Positions 1 through 5,827 of a DNA stretch of 5,827 bases are shown one piece after another. Below the pieces are notes generated by a model that had not been told where the DNA came from, made no database searches, and worked only from the letters and a program-made list of their open reading frames with translations. The stretch covers positions 1 through 5,827 of the forward strand of contig WQVB01000084.1 in assembly GCA_009781815.1 (NCBI GenBank), in the 5' to 3' direction. The position numbers and the translations under genes were made by a program. The stretch comes from Defluviitaleaceae bacterium (lineage in GTDB: Bacteria; Bacillota; Clostridia; Lachnospirales; WRAX01). How positions within the stretch are numbered: the stretch's first letter is position 1; each line of letters opens with the position of its first letter.

Positions 1-5
1 ACATA

Positions 6-64
6 TTGAGATTGCGGATCCGTAGGTTGAGCTTGGTTTTAAGCGAAACAAGTCCGCAATGACG
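6..64. repeat. Intergenic hairpin repeat R1 (ATTGCGGA stem)
   Basis: This is an imperfect palindrome. ATTGCGGA at 11-18 pairs with TCCGCAAT at 53-60, and T19 and G52 can add a wobble pair. The right end reads CCGCAATGACG, so the reverse complement starts with CGTCATTGCGG, a style seen in short intergenic repeats of many bacteria. The loop (about 20-49) contains GGTTGAGCTTGGTTTT and GCGAAAC, which match the core of the two repeats at the right end of the window although the stems differ. There is no T-run after the stem, so it is not a standard intrinsic terminator for the + strand. It lies 55 bases upstream of the first gene. Calling it a repeat rests on the match to R2 and R3 inside the window; copy number in the genome is unknown. 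Confidence 0.7.
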
Positions 65-107
65 AAAGGCGATGATGCAGGATTACGATGATAACAAAAA
101 ACAAAAC

Positions 108-121
108 GAGGTGATTTTTTG
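108..121 (+). promoter_or_regulatory. Strong RBS supporting a TTG start codon
   Basis: GAGGTGAT at 108-115 is complementary to the 3' end of 16S rRNA over eight bases, and TTG follows at 119-121, seven bases after GAGG. This decides the rare TTG start of the FtsW-type gene: no ATG or GTG in this frame lies at a suitable distance from this site, and the protein starting here has a family-like basic cytoplasmic tail before its first membrane segment. Confidence 0.8.
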
Positions 122-1294
122 TCAGCACAAAGAGATAGAGGCGTTGTGGCTTTCCCTCGGGGTAAAAGGTCGCCGTCGCCAAGAAGTGATAATAGGATTT
201 TTATAAAAGAATATGACCATATCATCTTTGTCTGCACCATAGTGCTTGTGGCTGTGGGGCTTATTATGGTGCTTTCAGCCAGCTATTACTCAGCCCTGCA
301 CACAGGCAACCTTTTTGGTCTTTTTCGCACACAGGCCTTTGGGGCTGCCCTTGGCTTCGTTGGCATGGTTATAGCAGCTACCGTCAACTATAAGCTGGTT
401 TCTCGCTTTTCATCATGGCTATACCTAGCATCTTGCGTGCTTTTGGCATACACAGCCCTCTTTGGCCGTGAGGTAAACGGGGCAAGGCGTTGGATAGAGA
501 TAGGCCCAGTCAGCTTTCAACCGTCGGAGTTGGCAAAGGTGGCTGTTATCCTAGTCCTCGCTGTTTACATAAACCAAGACAAAGATAGAGTAAACAACCT
601 TAAAGGCCTGCTGGGTTATGCAGCTTTAACAATCATACCCATTATCTTGGTTTTATGGGGTCGCAACCTTTCAACAGCTATCATCATAGCCGCCATATCT
701 TTCATATTGCTTTTTTTATCTAGCCCTTATTTTTGGCGTTTTATAGCAGGGGCTGCAGCCCTTGTTGGTGCAGGCATAGCCTTTTTATTGATAGACTATC
801 ACTTCCTATCAGGCTTTAGAGGGCGGCGTTTTGCCATTTGGCAGCGGCCTTTTGATGACCCCTTAGGCATGGGCTTTCAAACTGTCCAATCTCTCTTTGC
901 TATTGGCAGCGGAGGGCTTTTTGGGCGGGGCTTAGGTAACTCTATGCAAAAGCGATATTATCTGCCTGAAGCACAAAACGACTTTATATTTGCCATCATA
1001 ATAGAAGAGCTGGGGCTTTTTGGCGGAGCTATCATCTTGCTACTGTTTGGCATATTAATATGGCGAGGGATGAGGGCGGCCGCAACAGCCCGCTCTACTT
1101 TAGGCACCCTTATAGCCGCTGGCGTTACAACTATGATAGCTGTGCAGGTTATCATCAATGTAGGGGTTGTAACAAACACCATACCCAACACAGGTATACC
1201 CATGCCCTTTATAAGCTATGGTGGCACAAGTATATCCGTTATGATGGTGGCTGTGGGGTTACTACTAAACGTATCACGACATCAAAAAACATAA
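119..1294 (+). CDS. ftsW: FtsW/SpoVE-type peptidoglycan glycosyltransferase
   Basis: SEDS-family membrane enzyme that polymerises lipid II into glycan strands, normally with a partner class B penicillin-binding protein, at the septum or during sporulation. The 391-residue length is normal. A basic tail (1-30, rich in Arg, Lys and Ser) precedes about ten hydrophobic segments, from about 34-55 to 365-386. Family motifs are NGARRWI (120-126), FQPSELAK (133-140), GFQTVQSLFAIGSGG (252-266), LPEAQNDFIFA (282-292) and PFISYGGTS (363-371). Asp288 lies where the catalytic Asp of RodA/FtsW is found. The C-terminal third resembles SpoVE/FtsW more than RodA. The usual QPDLGT-like loop reads GRNLST (181-186), losing its Pro and Asp. 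The neighbours are not murD or murG, so this copy lies outside the standard division cluster and could be a paralogue such as SpoVE; the symbol is therefore less certain than the family. Confidence 0.93.
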   Translation: MSAQRDRGVVAFPRGKRSPSPRSDNRIFIKEYDHIIFVCTIVLVAVGLIMVLSASYYSALHTGNLFGLFRTQAFGAALGFVGMVIAATVNYKLVSRFSSWLYLASCVLLAYTALFGREVNGARRWIEIGPVSFQPSELAKVAVILVLAVYINQDKDRVNNLKGLLGYAALTIIPIILVLWGRNLSTAIIIAAISFILLFLSSPYFWRFIAGAAALVGAGIAFLLIDYHFLSGFRGRRFAIWQRPFDDPLGMGFQTVQSLFAIGSGGLFGRGLGNSMQKRYYLPEAQNDFIFAIIIEELGLFGGAIILLLFGILIWRGMRAAATARSTLGTLIAAGVTTMIAVQVIINVGVVTNTIPNTGIPMPFISYGGTSISVMMVAVGLLLNVSRHQKT

Positions 1295-1303
1295 GTGAGT
1301 GTT

Positions 1304-1346
1304 GTGAGTTAAATTTCAAAATTTATATATTGAGGGTGAGTTAAAT
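1304..1346 (+). repeat. 11-bp direct repeat framing the RBS region of the small gene
   Basis: GTGAGTTAAAT occurs exactly at 1304-1314 and again at 1336-1346, 32 bases apart, in the 50-base gap after the glycosyltransferase gene. The second copy holds part of the ribosome binding site (GAGGGTGAG, 1332-1340) and the first two bases of the ATG of the next gene. The first copy has T instead of G after it and so makes no start codon. The bases between are AT-rich. It could be a local duplication of the start region or chance. Confidence 0.5.
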
Positions 1347-1779
1347 GAGTGGATTTTCTAATCTTAGTTCCTATAAAGGCAAGTTTGTTAAGCCTGAAGG
1401 TGATGTTTATCAGAAAAATGAGGCTTTAACAAAACGCATCATCCAGCTGTGTAACCATTTAAGCGGCAAGCCTGAAGAGATAATGTCTAAGCACATTTTA
1501 ACTTCTGCCACTAATGTGGGCAAGTATATATACAAAGCCAACTTTTCTATAGACAAGATGCTTTTTCTTTCAAATATGCACAAGGCATACGAAAATTGCA
1601 TTGAAATATTATATTGGATAAACATTTTAGAGGCAAACAATCTCGATAACGGAAGAGCCTTAGAATCCTTACTTGCTGACTGGAGCGACTTGATAAAGAT
1701 AATACATGCAATAGTAAGAAGCAATATATCCACTTTAGAAGGTGAAGGCATTGAGCTAGATATTGTGAAGACTAGCTAA
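1345..1779 (+). CDS. Four-helix-bundle protein, S23/Avd-like
   Basis: Small all-helical cytosolic protein of 144 residues with no signal peptide or membrane segment. The pattern fits the 'four helix bundle protein' superfamily, which includes proteins encoded in 23S rRNA intervening sequences (S23) and the Avd accessory proteins of diversity-generating retroelements. Predicted helices lie at about 21-40, 44-65, 68-99 and 103-127. Family-like stretches are SKHILTSATNVGKYI (48-62), MHKAYENCIEILYWINIL (78-95) and LLADWSDLIKII (109-120). The usual Arg-Ser-Ala before the second-helix core is Thr-Ser-Ala here, and the Asn-Ile-x-Glu that follows is lost, so this is a divergent member. A start at ATG 1345 is supported by GAGGGTGAG at 1332-1340. 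GC is about 35% (126 of 360 bases counted at 1381-1740), clearly below the flanking genes. No reverse transcriptase or rRNA gene is near. The cellular role is unknown. Confidence 0.75.
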   Translation: MSGFSNLSSYKGKFVKPEGDVYQKNEALTKRIIQLCNHLSGKPEEIMSKHILTSATNVGKYIYKANFSIDKMLFLSNMHKAYENCIEILYWINILEANNLDNGRALESLLADWSDLIKIIHAIVRSNISTLEGEGIELDIVKTS

Positions 1780-1823
1780 CTTCTTTAACTAAGCACACAA
1801 AACTCACTAATAAGGAAAATACA

Positions 1824-4205
1824 ATGGACAATAAATCCCTAAAATCACTAGAATATCACAAAATCATACAAAAGTTAACCGACAAAGCAATCTCGCAAAA
1901 GGGCAAAGCATTATGCGATGCCCTTTTACCAGTTGATAACCTAGAAATAATCCAAAAAACCCAACAAGAGACCCACCAAGCCCTCCAAATGGTGCTAAAG
2001 CAAGGCACTATACCCCTTGGCGGCATAAAAGACATCACCCCAAGCCTCAAGCGAGCTGGGGTAGGGGGCATCCTCAATATAGAGGAGCTTTTTCATATTG
2101 GTGAGTTTATTTATGTTTGCAAAAAAATAAAATCCTACGCTGCGGCGGTTGATAGTAGAGACTATCTTGATTTAATCGACCCAAGGTTTGAAGAAATAGA
2201 GATACCTGTAGACCTTGAAAAATCTATACTCCGCTGCATTAAAAGTGAGCAAGAGATAGCAGACGACGCAACCCAAAACCTCTCTGCCATCCGCCGAGGC
2301 ATCAAAACATCCAACGCCCGCATCAACGAAACCTTAAGCTCCCTCATCCAATCCACCTCATACAAAAACATGCTACAAGATACCGTTATAACAATGCGTA
2401 ACGGTCGCTTTTGCGTGCCAGTAAAGCAAGAGCATAAAAGCAACTTTCCAGGCATGGTTCACGATGTATCAGGCAGCGGGGCTACCATGTTTATAGAGCC
2501 CATGGCCGTTGTGTCTCTCAACAATAAAATTAAGGAGTTAGAGGCTGAGGAAAAAGAAGAAATAGAGCGTATTTTAACCGCTCTCACCCTGCAAGTTAGC
2601 GACAATGCTCAAGCCCTCTCCATCAACGAAGAGACCTTAACATATCTTGATTTTATCTTCGCCAAAGCCGCCCTAGCCCTTGAGATGCAAGCAACCCAGC
2701 CACATTTTAACAACGACGGCATGATAAACATCTACCAAGGCAGACACCCCTTGCTAAACCAAGAAAATGTAGTGCCTACTGACATCTACCTAGGGCAAAG
2801 CTTTGATGCCCTTCTCATAACGGGCCCTAACACAGGGGGCAAAACAGTCGCTTTAAAAGTGCTTGGTTTATTCACCCTTATGGGCATGTCTGGCCTTTTT
2901 ATTCCAGCGGCGTCAGGGTCTATGCTTTCTACCTTTGATAGCGTGTTTGCTGATATAGGCGATGAGCAAAGCATTGAGCAATCCCTCTCTACCTTCTCCG
3001 CCCATATGACCAATATTGTGCGTATTTTAAACATTTGCACCCCTCGCTCTCTTGTGCTTTTTGATGAGCTAGGTGCAGGCACAGACCCTACCGAAGGTGC
3101 ATCTTTAGCCATAGCCATCATCAAAAACCTTTTGGCAAAGGGCATAAAGTCTACCATCACCACCCATTATGCCGAGCTTAAGCTTTTTGCCCTGGCCACC
3201 GATAGGGTGGAGAACGGTGCGGTGGAGTTTGATGTGCAAACCCTCTCCCCAACATATCGCTTGATGATAGGCGTGCCTGGCAAGTCTAACGCTTTTTCTA
3301 TCGCTACCCGCCTAGGCCTTTCGGGTGATATTGTTCAAGAAGCAAAAGATGCCCTAAGCGGTGAAAACATCCGCTTTGAAGATGTAATAACGGATTTAGA
3401 GATTGCAAAGCGAGCAGCTAAAGATGACGAAGAGAGGGTGCATGCCCTGCGTCAAGAGGTAGAGAAGATAGCTCGTGATTTAGATGCTCAAAAACAAAAA
3501 ATGCTACAAAGCAAAGAAAAAGCCCTAAAAGTCGCAAGAGATGAAGCTAAGGGTATTTTACGAAAAGCCAAAGAAGAGGCAGACGCCATCATTAAAGAGA
3601 TGCACAAGATCCACCAAGCTGGCGAGACCTTTGCCAAGGCCGAAGCTCAAAGAAAAAAGCTGCGTGATGCCACCCAAGCCCTCGATGTAGACAATACACA
3701 AGAAGAGGTCAAAAAAGCCCCTCTAAAGCCTGTAGACCGCCCCTTAGAAGCGGGGGATGGCGTATACATCCACTCTATGGGGCAAAGGGGCATTGTGTCT
3801 AAAGCCGACAAGCGATACGCCACGATAAAGGTAGGGGCTATGGAGACAAGGGTAAAGCTTTCAGACCTTTCTCTTCAAGATGCTCCAAAACAAACAAAAA
3901 CTGAAAAGCACCTTATCAACGACAACCACAAAGGCTTTATAACCCGCCAAAAATCCGCCAATATAGCCACAAGTATAAGCTTAAGGGGTTTATTAGTTGA
4001 AGAATGTGGTGAGCTGCTGTCAAAATACCTTGACGACGCTTTTTTAGGCAACCTAGGCAGGGTAGAAATCATCCACGGTAAAGGGTCAGGCACATTGCGA
4101 GATTTTGTTCATAGGTTTTTAAAGGGTCATCCTCATGTAAAAAGCTATCGTCTAGGCGCTTATGGAGAAGGCGATAGCGGCATCACGGTGGTGGAGTTAA
4201 AATAA
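1824..4205 (+). CDS. mutS2: MutS2 ATPase with C-terminal Smr domain
   Basis: MutS-family ATPase lacking the mismatch-recognition domain of MutS1. MutS2 proteins dimerise, bind branched DNA and have been linked to suppression of recombination; in Bacillus subtilis MutS2 also acts on collided ribosomes. At 793 residues it is full length. Order: core and clamp helices (1-300), ATPase with Walker A GPNTGGKT (334-341), signature STFSAHM (389-395), Walker B VLFDELGAGTDPTEGA (411-426) and H-loop TTHYAE (446-451). A charged coiled coil follows (about 520-620), then a KOW-like segment (LEAGDGVYIHSMGQRGIV, 641-658) and Smr (about 715-793) with HGKGSGTLR (751-759). The first Smr motif, usually LDLRG, reads ISLRG (718-722), so the conserved Asp is Ser719. 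ATG 1824 is chosen because AAGGA at 1812-1816 lies seven bases upstream and the family N-terminus (SLKSLEYHKI) begins there. It starts 44 bases after the small gene. Confidence 0.97.
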   Translation: MDNKSLKSLEYHKIIQKLTDKAISQKGKALCDALLPVDNLEIIQKTQQETHQALQMVLKQGTIPLGGIKDITPSLKRAGVGGILNIEELFHIGEFIYVCKKIKSYAAAVDSRDYLDLIDPRFEEIEIPVDLEKSILRCIKSEQEIADDATQNLSAIRRGIKTSNARINETLSSLIQSTSYKNMLQDTVITMRNGRFCVPVKQEHKSNFPGMVHDVSGSGATMFIEPMAVVSLNNKIKELEAEEKEEIERILTALTLQVSDNAQALSINEETLTYLDFIFAKAALALEMQATQPHFNNDGMINIYQGRHPLLNQENVVPTDIYLGQSFDALLITGPNTGGKTVALKVLGLFTLMGMSGLFIPAASGSMLSTFDSVFADIGDEQSIEQSLSTFSAHMTNIVRILNICTPRSLVLFDELGAGTDPTEGASLAIAIIKNLLAKGIKSTITTHYAELKLFALATDRVENGAVEFDVQTLSPTYRLMIGVPGKSNAFSIATRLGLSGDIVQEAKDALSGENIRFEDVITDLEIAKRAAKDDEERVHALRQEVEKIARDLDAQKQKMLQSKEKALKVARDEAKGILRKAKEEADAIIKEMHKIHQAGETFAKAEAQRKKLRDATQALDVDNTQEEVKKAPLKPVDRPLEAGDGVYIHSMGQRGIVSKADKRYATIKVGAMETRVKLSDLSLQDAPKQTKTEKHLINDNHKGFITRQKSANIATSISLRGLLVEECGELLSKYLDDAFLGNLGRVEIIHGKGSGTLRDFVHRFLKGHPHVKSYRLGAYGEGDSGITVVELK

Positions 4206-4265
4206 CCTTAAAATATCCGCAAAATAGGAAATCATTTTGCTTCATATAGGTGATAGACTATTTTT

Positions 4266-4280
4266 GGGGGTGAGTAAATG
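4266..4280 (+). promoter_or_regulatory. RBS and ATG of the AraC-kinase fusion
   Basis: GGGGGTGAG at 4266-4274 differs by one base from the ideal GGAGGTGAG, and ATG follows at 4278. The 72-base gap after mutS2 shows no hairpin with a T-run, so read-through from mutS2 is likely. A TTGCTT at 4237 and TATTTT at 4259 could be read as a promoter, but the match is poor and its start point would fall inside the RBS. Confidence 0.65.
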
Positions 4281-5525
4281 CAAAACATTGACCAAATACT
4301 AAATCACATTGAACAAAACCTAAAAGCCGATGTTTCAGGTGAAGAGCTTGCCGTGATGGCGGGGTATTCTCTATGGCACTTTTGTCGATTGTTTGCACAA
4401 ACCACAGGCCGCACCCTTGCGGCACATATAGCAAAGCGGCGTATCGATACAGCGTTGCAAGAGTTGTCTCACGGCAAAAAGGCAATAGATGTGGCTTTAG
4501 AGTATGGTTTTGACACCTATGCAGGTTTTTATAAGGCATTCGTGCGATTGTATGGCTTATCTCCTAAAAAATATCTATCACTTTATGTGATACAGGAGGA
4601 TTTTAGCATGATAAATGAAAAGGATTTAAGGGTAGCCCTCACAAACTGGGATGTGCCGCAAAATTTGGAGATACACCATGTATCTCAAATGGATGGTGCA
4701 AAAATAGCCGATACAATTTGGCAAATTGGTGAAAGTTACTTTCTAAAAACAGGCCAGCGTGATAGGGTGCTTAGAGATGTACGCTTGCAAAAAGCCATCG
4801 GCGGGCCGATTATATCTACAAAAGCTGGTGATTATTATTTAGAGGGCAAGCACGTTTTTATGCTTACTAAAAAAATAGACGGCATGCCTCTTGATAAGGC
4901 GATGCGTTTTGGAGATAATCGATATGATTATGGTGTCAAATATGGCTATGCTCTTGCTCACCTACACAAAGCACTCACTCAAATTGAAATAGACATAATG
5001 CCAAATGAAAAAAATCTCCATAAAGAAGTTATCCAGTGGGCTTTACCAAAAGTTGCCGAAGGCTTGCCACAAGTTTTTATAGATGATTTCAAGTCAACTT
5101 TCACAACCCTTTTGCCTAAATTACCAAAGCAACTCATCCACCGAGACACAAACCCTTCAAACATTTTGTTTAAAGACGGCCAGTTTGTTGGCTTTATTGA
5201 TTTTGAGCTATCTGAACGCAATATCCGCCTATGGGATGTGTGCTACACCGCAACGGGCATTTTAAGCGAGCAAAAGGGCGTAGATAGCCCTAAAGAAAAG
5301 TGGTTTGATATCCTATCAGGTATTCTTCACGGCTATAACGAAAAAAGCCCGCTCTCTGCCGAAGAAAAGCAAGCTGTCTTTTATATCATTTGTGCTATAC
5401 AGCTTGTGTTTATCGCATACTGCATGGGCATAGATAAGCCTGAATATAAAAATCTCGTGGCAATTAATAAGGATATGCTCATGTTTATAATTCAATCAGA
5501 GGCAACAATAAAGTCTCTCATATAA
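4278..5525 (+). CDS. AraC-type DNA-binding domain fused to APH-like kinase
   Basis: A 415-residue cytosolic protein with two domains. Residues about 4-103 form an AraC/XylS DNA-binding domain with two helix-turn-helix units: about 20-41 (EELAVMAGYSLWHFCRLFAQ) and about 68-91 (AIDVALEYGFDTYAGFYKAF), followed by GLSPKKYL. Residues about 115-415 form an aminoglycoside/choline-kinase-type phosphotransferase. A possible ATP-contacting Lys is K157 in YFLKTG. The catalytic loop is HRDTNPSN (288-295), with Asp290 and Asn295, and the metal-binding segment is IDFE (307-310), with Asp308. All key catalytic residues are present, so the kinase may be active; the substrate cannot be read from sequence. The order (DNA-binding domain first, ligand-type domain second) matches AraC-GyrI-type regulators, so the kinase fold may act as sensor or as enzyme. 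The frame is continuous, with no stop or shift at the junction. A strong internal start site lies at codon 111. Confidence 0.9.
   Translation: MQNIDQILNHIEQNLKADVSGEELAVMAGYSLWHFCRLFAQTTGRTLAAHIAKRRIDTALQELSHGKKAIDVALEYGFDTYAGFYKAFVRLYGLSPKKYLSLYVIQEDFSMINEKDLRVALTNWDVPQNLEIHHVSQMDGAKIADTIWQIGESYFLKTGQRDRVLRDVRLQKAIGGPIISTKAGDYYLEGKHVFMLTKKIDGMPLDKAMRFGDNRYDYGVKYGYALAHLHKALTQIEIDIMPNEKNLHKEVIQWALPKVAEGLPQVFIDDFKSTFTTLLPKLPKQLIHRDTNPSNILFKDGQFVGFIDFELSERNIRLWDVCYTATGILSEQKGVDSPKEKWFDILSGILHGYNEKSPLSAEEKQAVFYIICAIQLVFIAYCMGIDKPEYKNLVAINKDMLMFIIQSEATIKSLI
4594..4610 (+). promoter_or_regulatory. Candidate internal translation start for a free kinase
   Basis: AGGAGG at 4594-4599 is a perfect Shine-Dalgarno core. 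It is followed after eight bases by ATG at 4608-4610. This ATG is in frame with the fusion gene (codon 111) and lies just after the AraC domain ends (GLSPKKYL, 93-100) and before the kinase domain. Initiation here would yield a 305-residue protein (4608-5525) with all kinase motifs and no DNA-binding domain. Its core match is better than that of the upstream RBS at 4266. That it is used in the cell is inference. Confidence 0.55.
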
Positions 5526-5597
5526 CAGCATGAGAGTGAGGAAATAGCCTTGATAGCTCCCCATTTATCATTAGACTTGTAGTAAAACCACCCCTAA

Positions 5598-5657
5598 GTC
5601 GTCATCCTGAGCCCTTGGTTGAGCCTTGCTTTTCAGGCGAAACTTGACTCAGGATCT
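5598..5657 (+). repeat. Intergenic hairpin repeat R2 (ATCCTGAG stem)
   Basis: It has three parts: A, GTCGTCATCCTGAGC (5598-5612); core B (5613-5643), starting CCTTGGTTGAGCCTTG and ending GCGAAAC; and C, TTGACTCAGGATCT (5644-5657). ATCCTGAG (5604-5611) and CTCAGGAT (5648-5655) pair perfectly over eight bases with core B in the loop. The core is shared with R1 and R3. The stem is followed by AATTGG, not a T-run, so a terminator role is unlikely. Confidence 0.8.
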
Positions 5658-5701
5658 AATTGGAGAAGGGCACAACCCTAAATTAAGATATGCACTATCT
5701 C

Positions 5702-5765
5702 AGTTTCACCTAAAAACCAAGGCTCAACCAAGGCATAGATCCTGAGTCAAGCTTAGGATGACGAC
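5702..5765 (-). repeat. Rearranged hairpin repeat R3, inverted to R2
   Basis: Read on the - strand, part A (GTCGTCATCCTAAGC, 5765-5751) is followed directly by part C (TTGACTCAGGATCT, 5750-5737). After three bases comes core B (5733-5702), which matches the R2 core at 29 of 32 positions, including 16 identical bases at its start. Parts A and C form a tight hairpin (5739-5746 with 5752-5759, one G-T wobble, five-base loop). R3 thus has a minimal stem without the core inside, and the core sits next to it. Confidence 0.75.
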
Positions 5766-5827
5766 TAGGAAAATGGTATGGCTATATATAATAATAATTT
5801 CGCAACAAGTCTATTGCGGGCTTGGCC

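Larger units (their letters stand above)
5526..5827. other. Gene-free right end carrying repeats
   Basis: No coding region, tRNA or rRNA is seen in these 302 bases. The first 70 bases show nothing notable. The middle holds the inverted repeat pair R2 and R3. After R3 there is an AT-rich run (about 5783-5800, containing TATAAT at 5787-5792 but no convincing -35), then CGCAA (5801-5805) facing TTGCG (5814-5818), and the window ends. A promoter for a gene beyond the edge is possible but not supported. No stem is followed by a T-run, so the end of the gene cluster has no evident intrinsic terminator. Confidence 0.7.

Noticed and set aside
1060..1344. Open frame of 94 codons overlapping the 3' end of the FtsW-type gene on the + strand
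   Set aside because: It overlaps conserved coding sequence (the PFISYGG region) in another frame, has no good RBS and has low-complexity composition unlike a real protein.
1345..1779. Diversity-generating retroelement, suggested by the Avd-like protein
   Set aside because: No reverse transcriptase, template repeat or variable repeat is visible; the flanking genes are FtsW-type and MutS2.
4237..4264. Promoter before the AraC-kinase gene (TTGCTT and TATTTT)
   Set aside because: Four of six matches at the -10 with a 16-base spacer, and the start point would fall inside the ribosome binding site.
4258..4539. Open frame of 93 codons on the - strand opposite the AraC domain
   Set aside because: It is antisense to the clearly conserved helix-turn-helix region, with no recognisable motif; most likely a chance frame.
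4278..5525. Two separate genes joined by a sequencing error
   Set aside because: The frame runs through the junction without a stop, and an AraC domain followed by a C-terminal partner domain is a plausible architecture; the internal start is better read as a possible second start.
5598..5657. R2 hairpin as an intrinsic terminator for the gene cluster
   Set aside because: The stem is only eight bases with a 36-base loop and is followed by CTAATTGG, not a run of T.
5598..5765. CRISPR array
   Set aside because: Only two main repeat copies, in inverted orientation and with different module order, without regular spacers.

Overview
The window reads as chromosomal DNA of a low-to-moderate GC Gram-positive bacterium, most likely a member of the Clostridia (Bacillota). 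Hand-counted 60-base samples are mostly between 35 and 57% GC. The evidence for this placement is the strong GGAGGTGA-type ribosome binding sites, a TTG start, a SpoVE/FtsW-type glycosyltransferase, a full-length MutS2 with a C-terminal Smr domain, and a clostridial-looking AraC-kinase fusion. The genus cannot be told from the sequence alone.

Layout: a hairpin repeat lies at the left edge (about 6-64). Four genes follow, all on the + strand with gaps of only 44-72 bases and no recognisable terminator between them. They are an FtsW/SpoVE-type peptidoglycan glycosyltransferase (119-1294), a small AT-rich four-helix-bundle protein of the S23/Avd-like superfamily (1345-1779), MutS2 (1824-4205), and a protein joining an N-terminal AraC-type DNA-binding domain to a C-terminal aminoglycoside-phosphotransferase-like kinase (4278-5525). 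The last 302 bases hold no gene; they carry two more hairpin repeats in inverted orientation.

The genes do not form an obvious pathway. FtsW-type proteins build septal or spore peptidoglycan at the membrane. MutS2 is a cytosolic ATPase linked to recombination control and ribosome rescue. The four-helix protein has no assignable job. The last gene looks like a ligand- or phosphorylation-coupled regulator. Close spacing suggests co-transcription, but this is housekeeping and accessory material placed side by side rather than a recognisable system.

Three points deserve most attention. (1) A perfect AGGAGG followed by an in-frame ATG lies exactly at the domain junction of the AraC-kinase gene, so one gene may make both a fusion and a free kinase. 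(2) The three intergenic hairpins share one core of about 30 bases placed inside two different stem types, and one copy has a minimal stem with the core displaced beside it, which points to a modular repeat family. (3) An orphan Avd-like four-helix protein of distinctly lower GC sits between two conserved genes.
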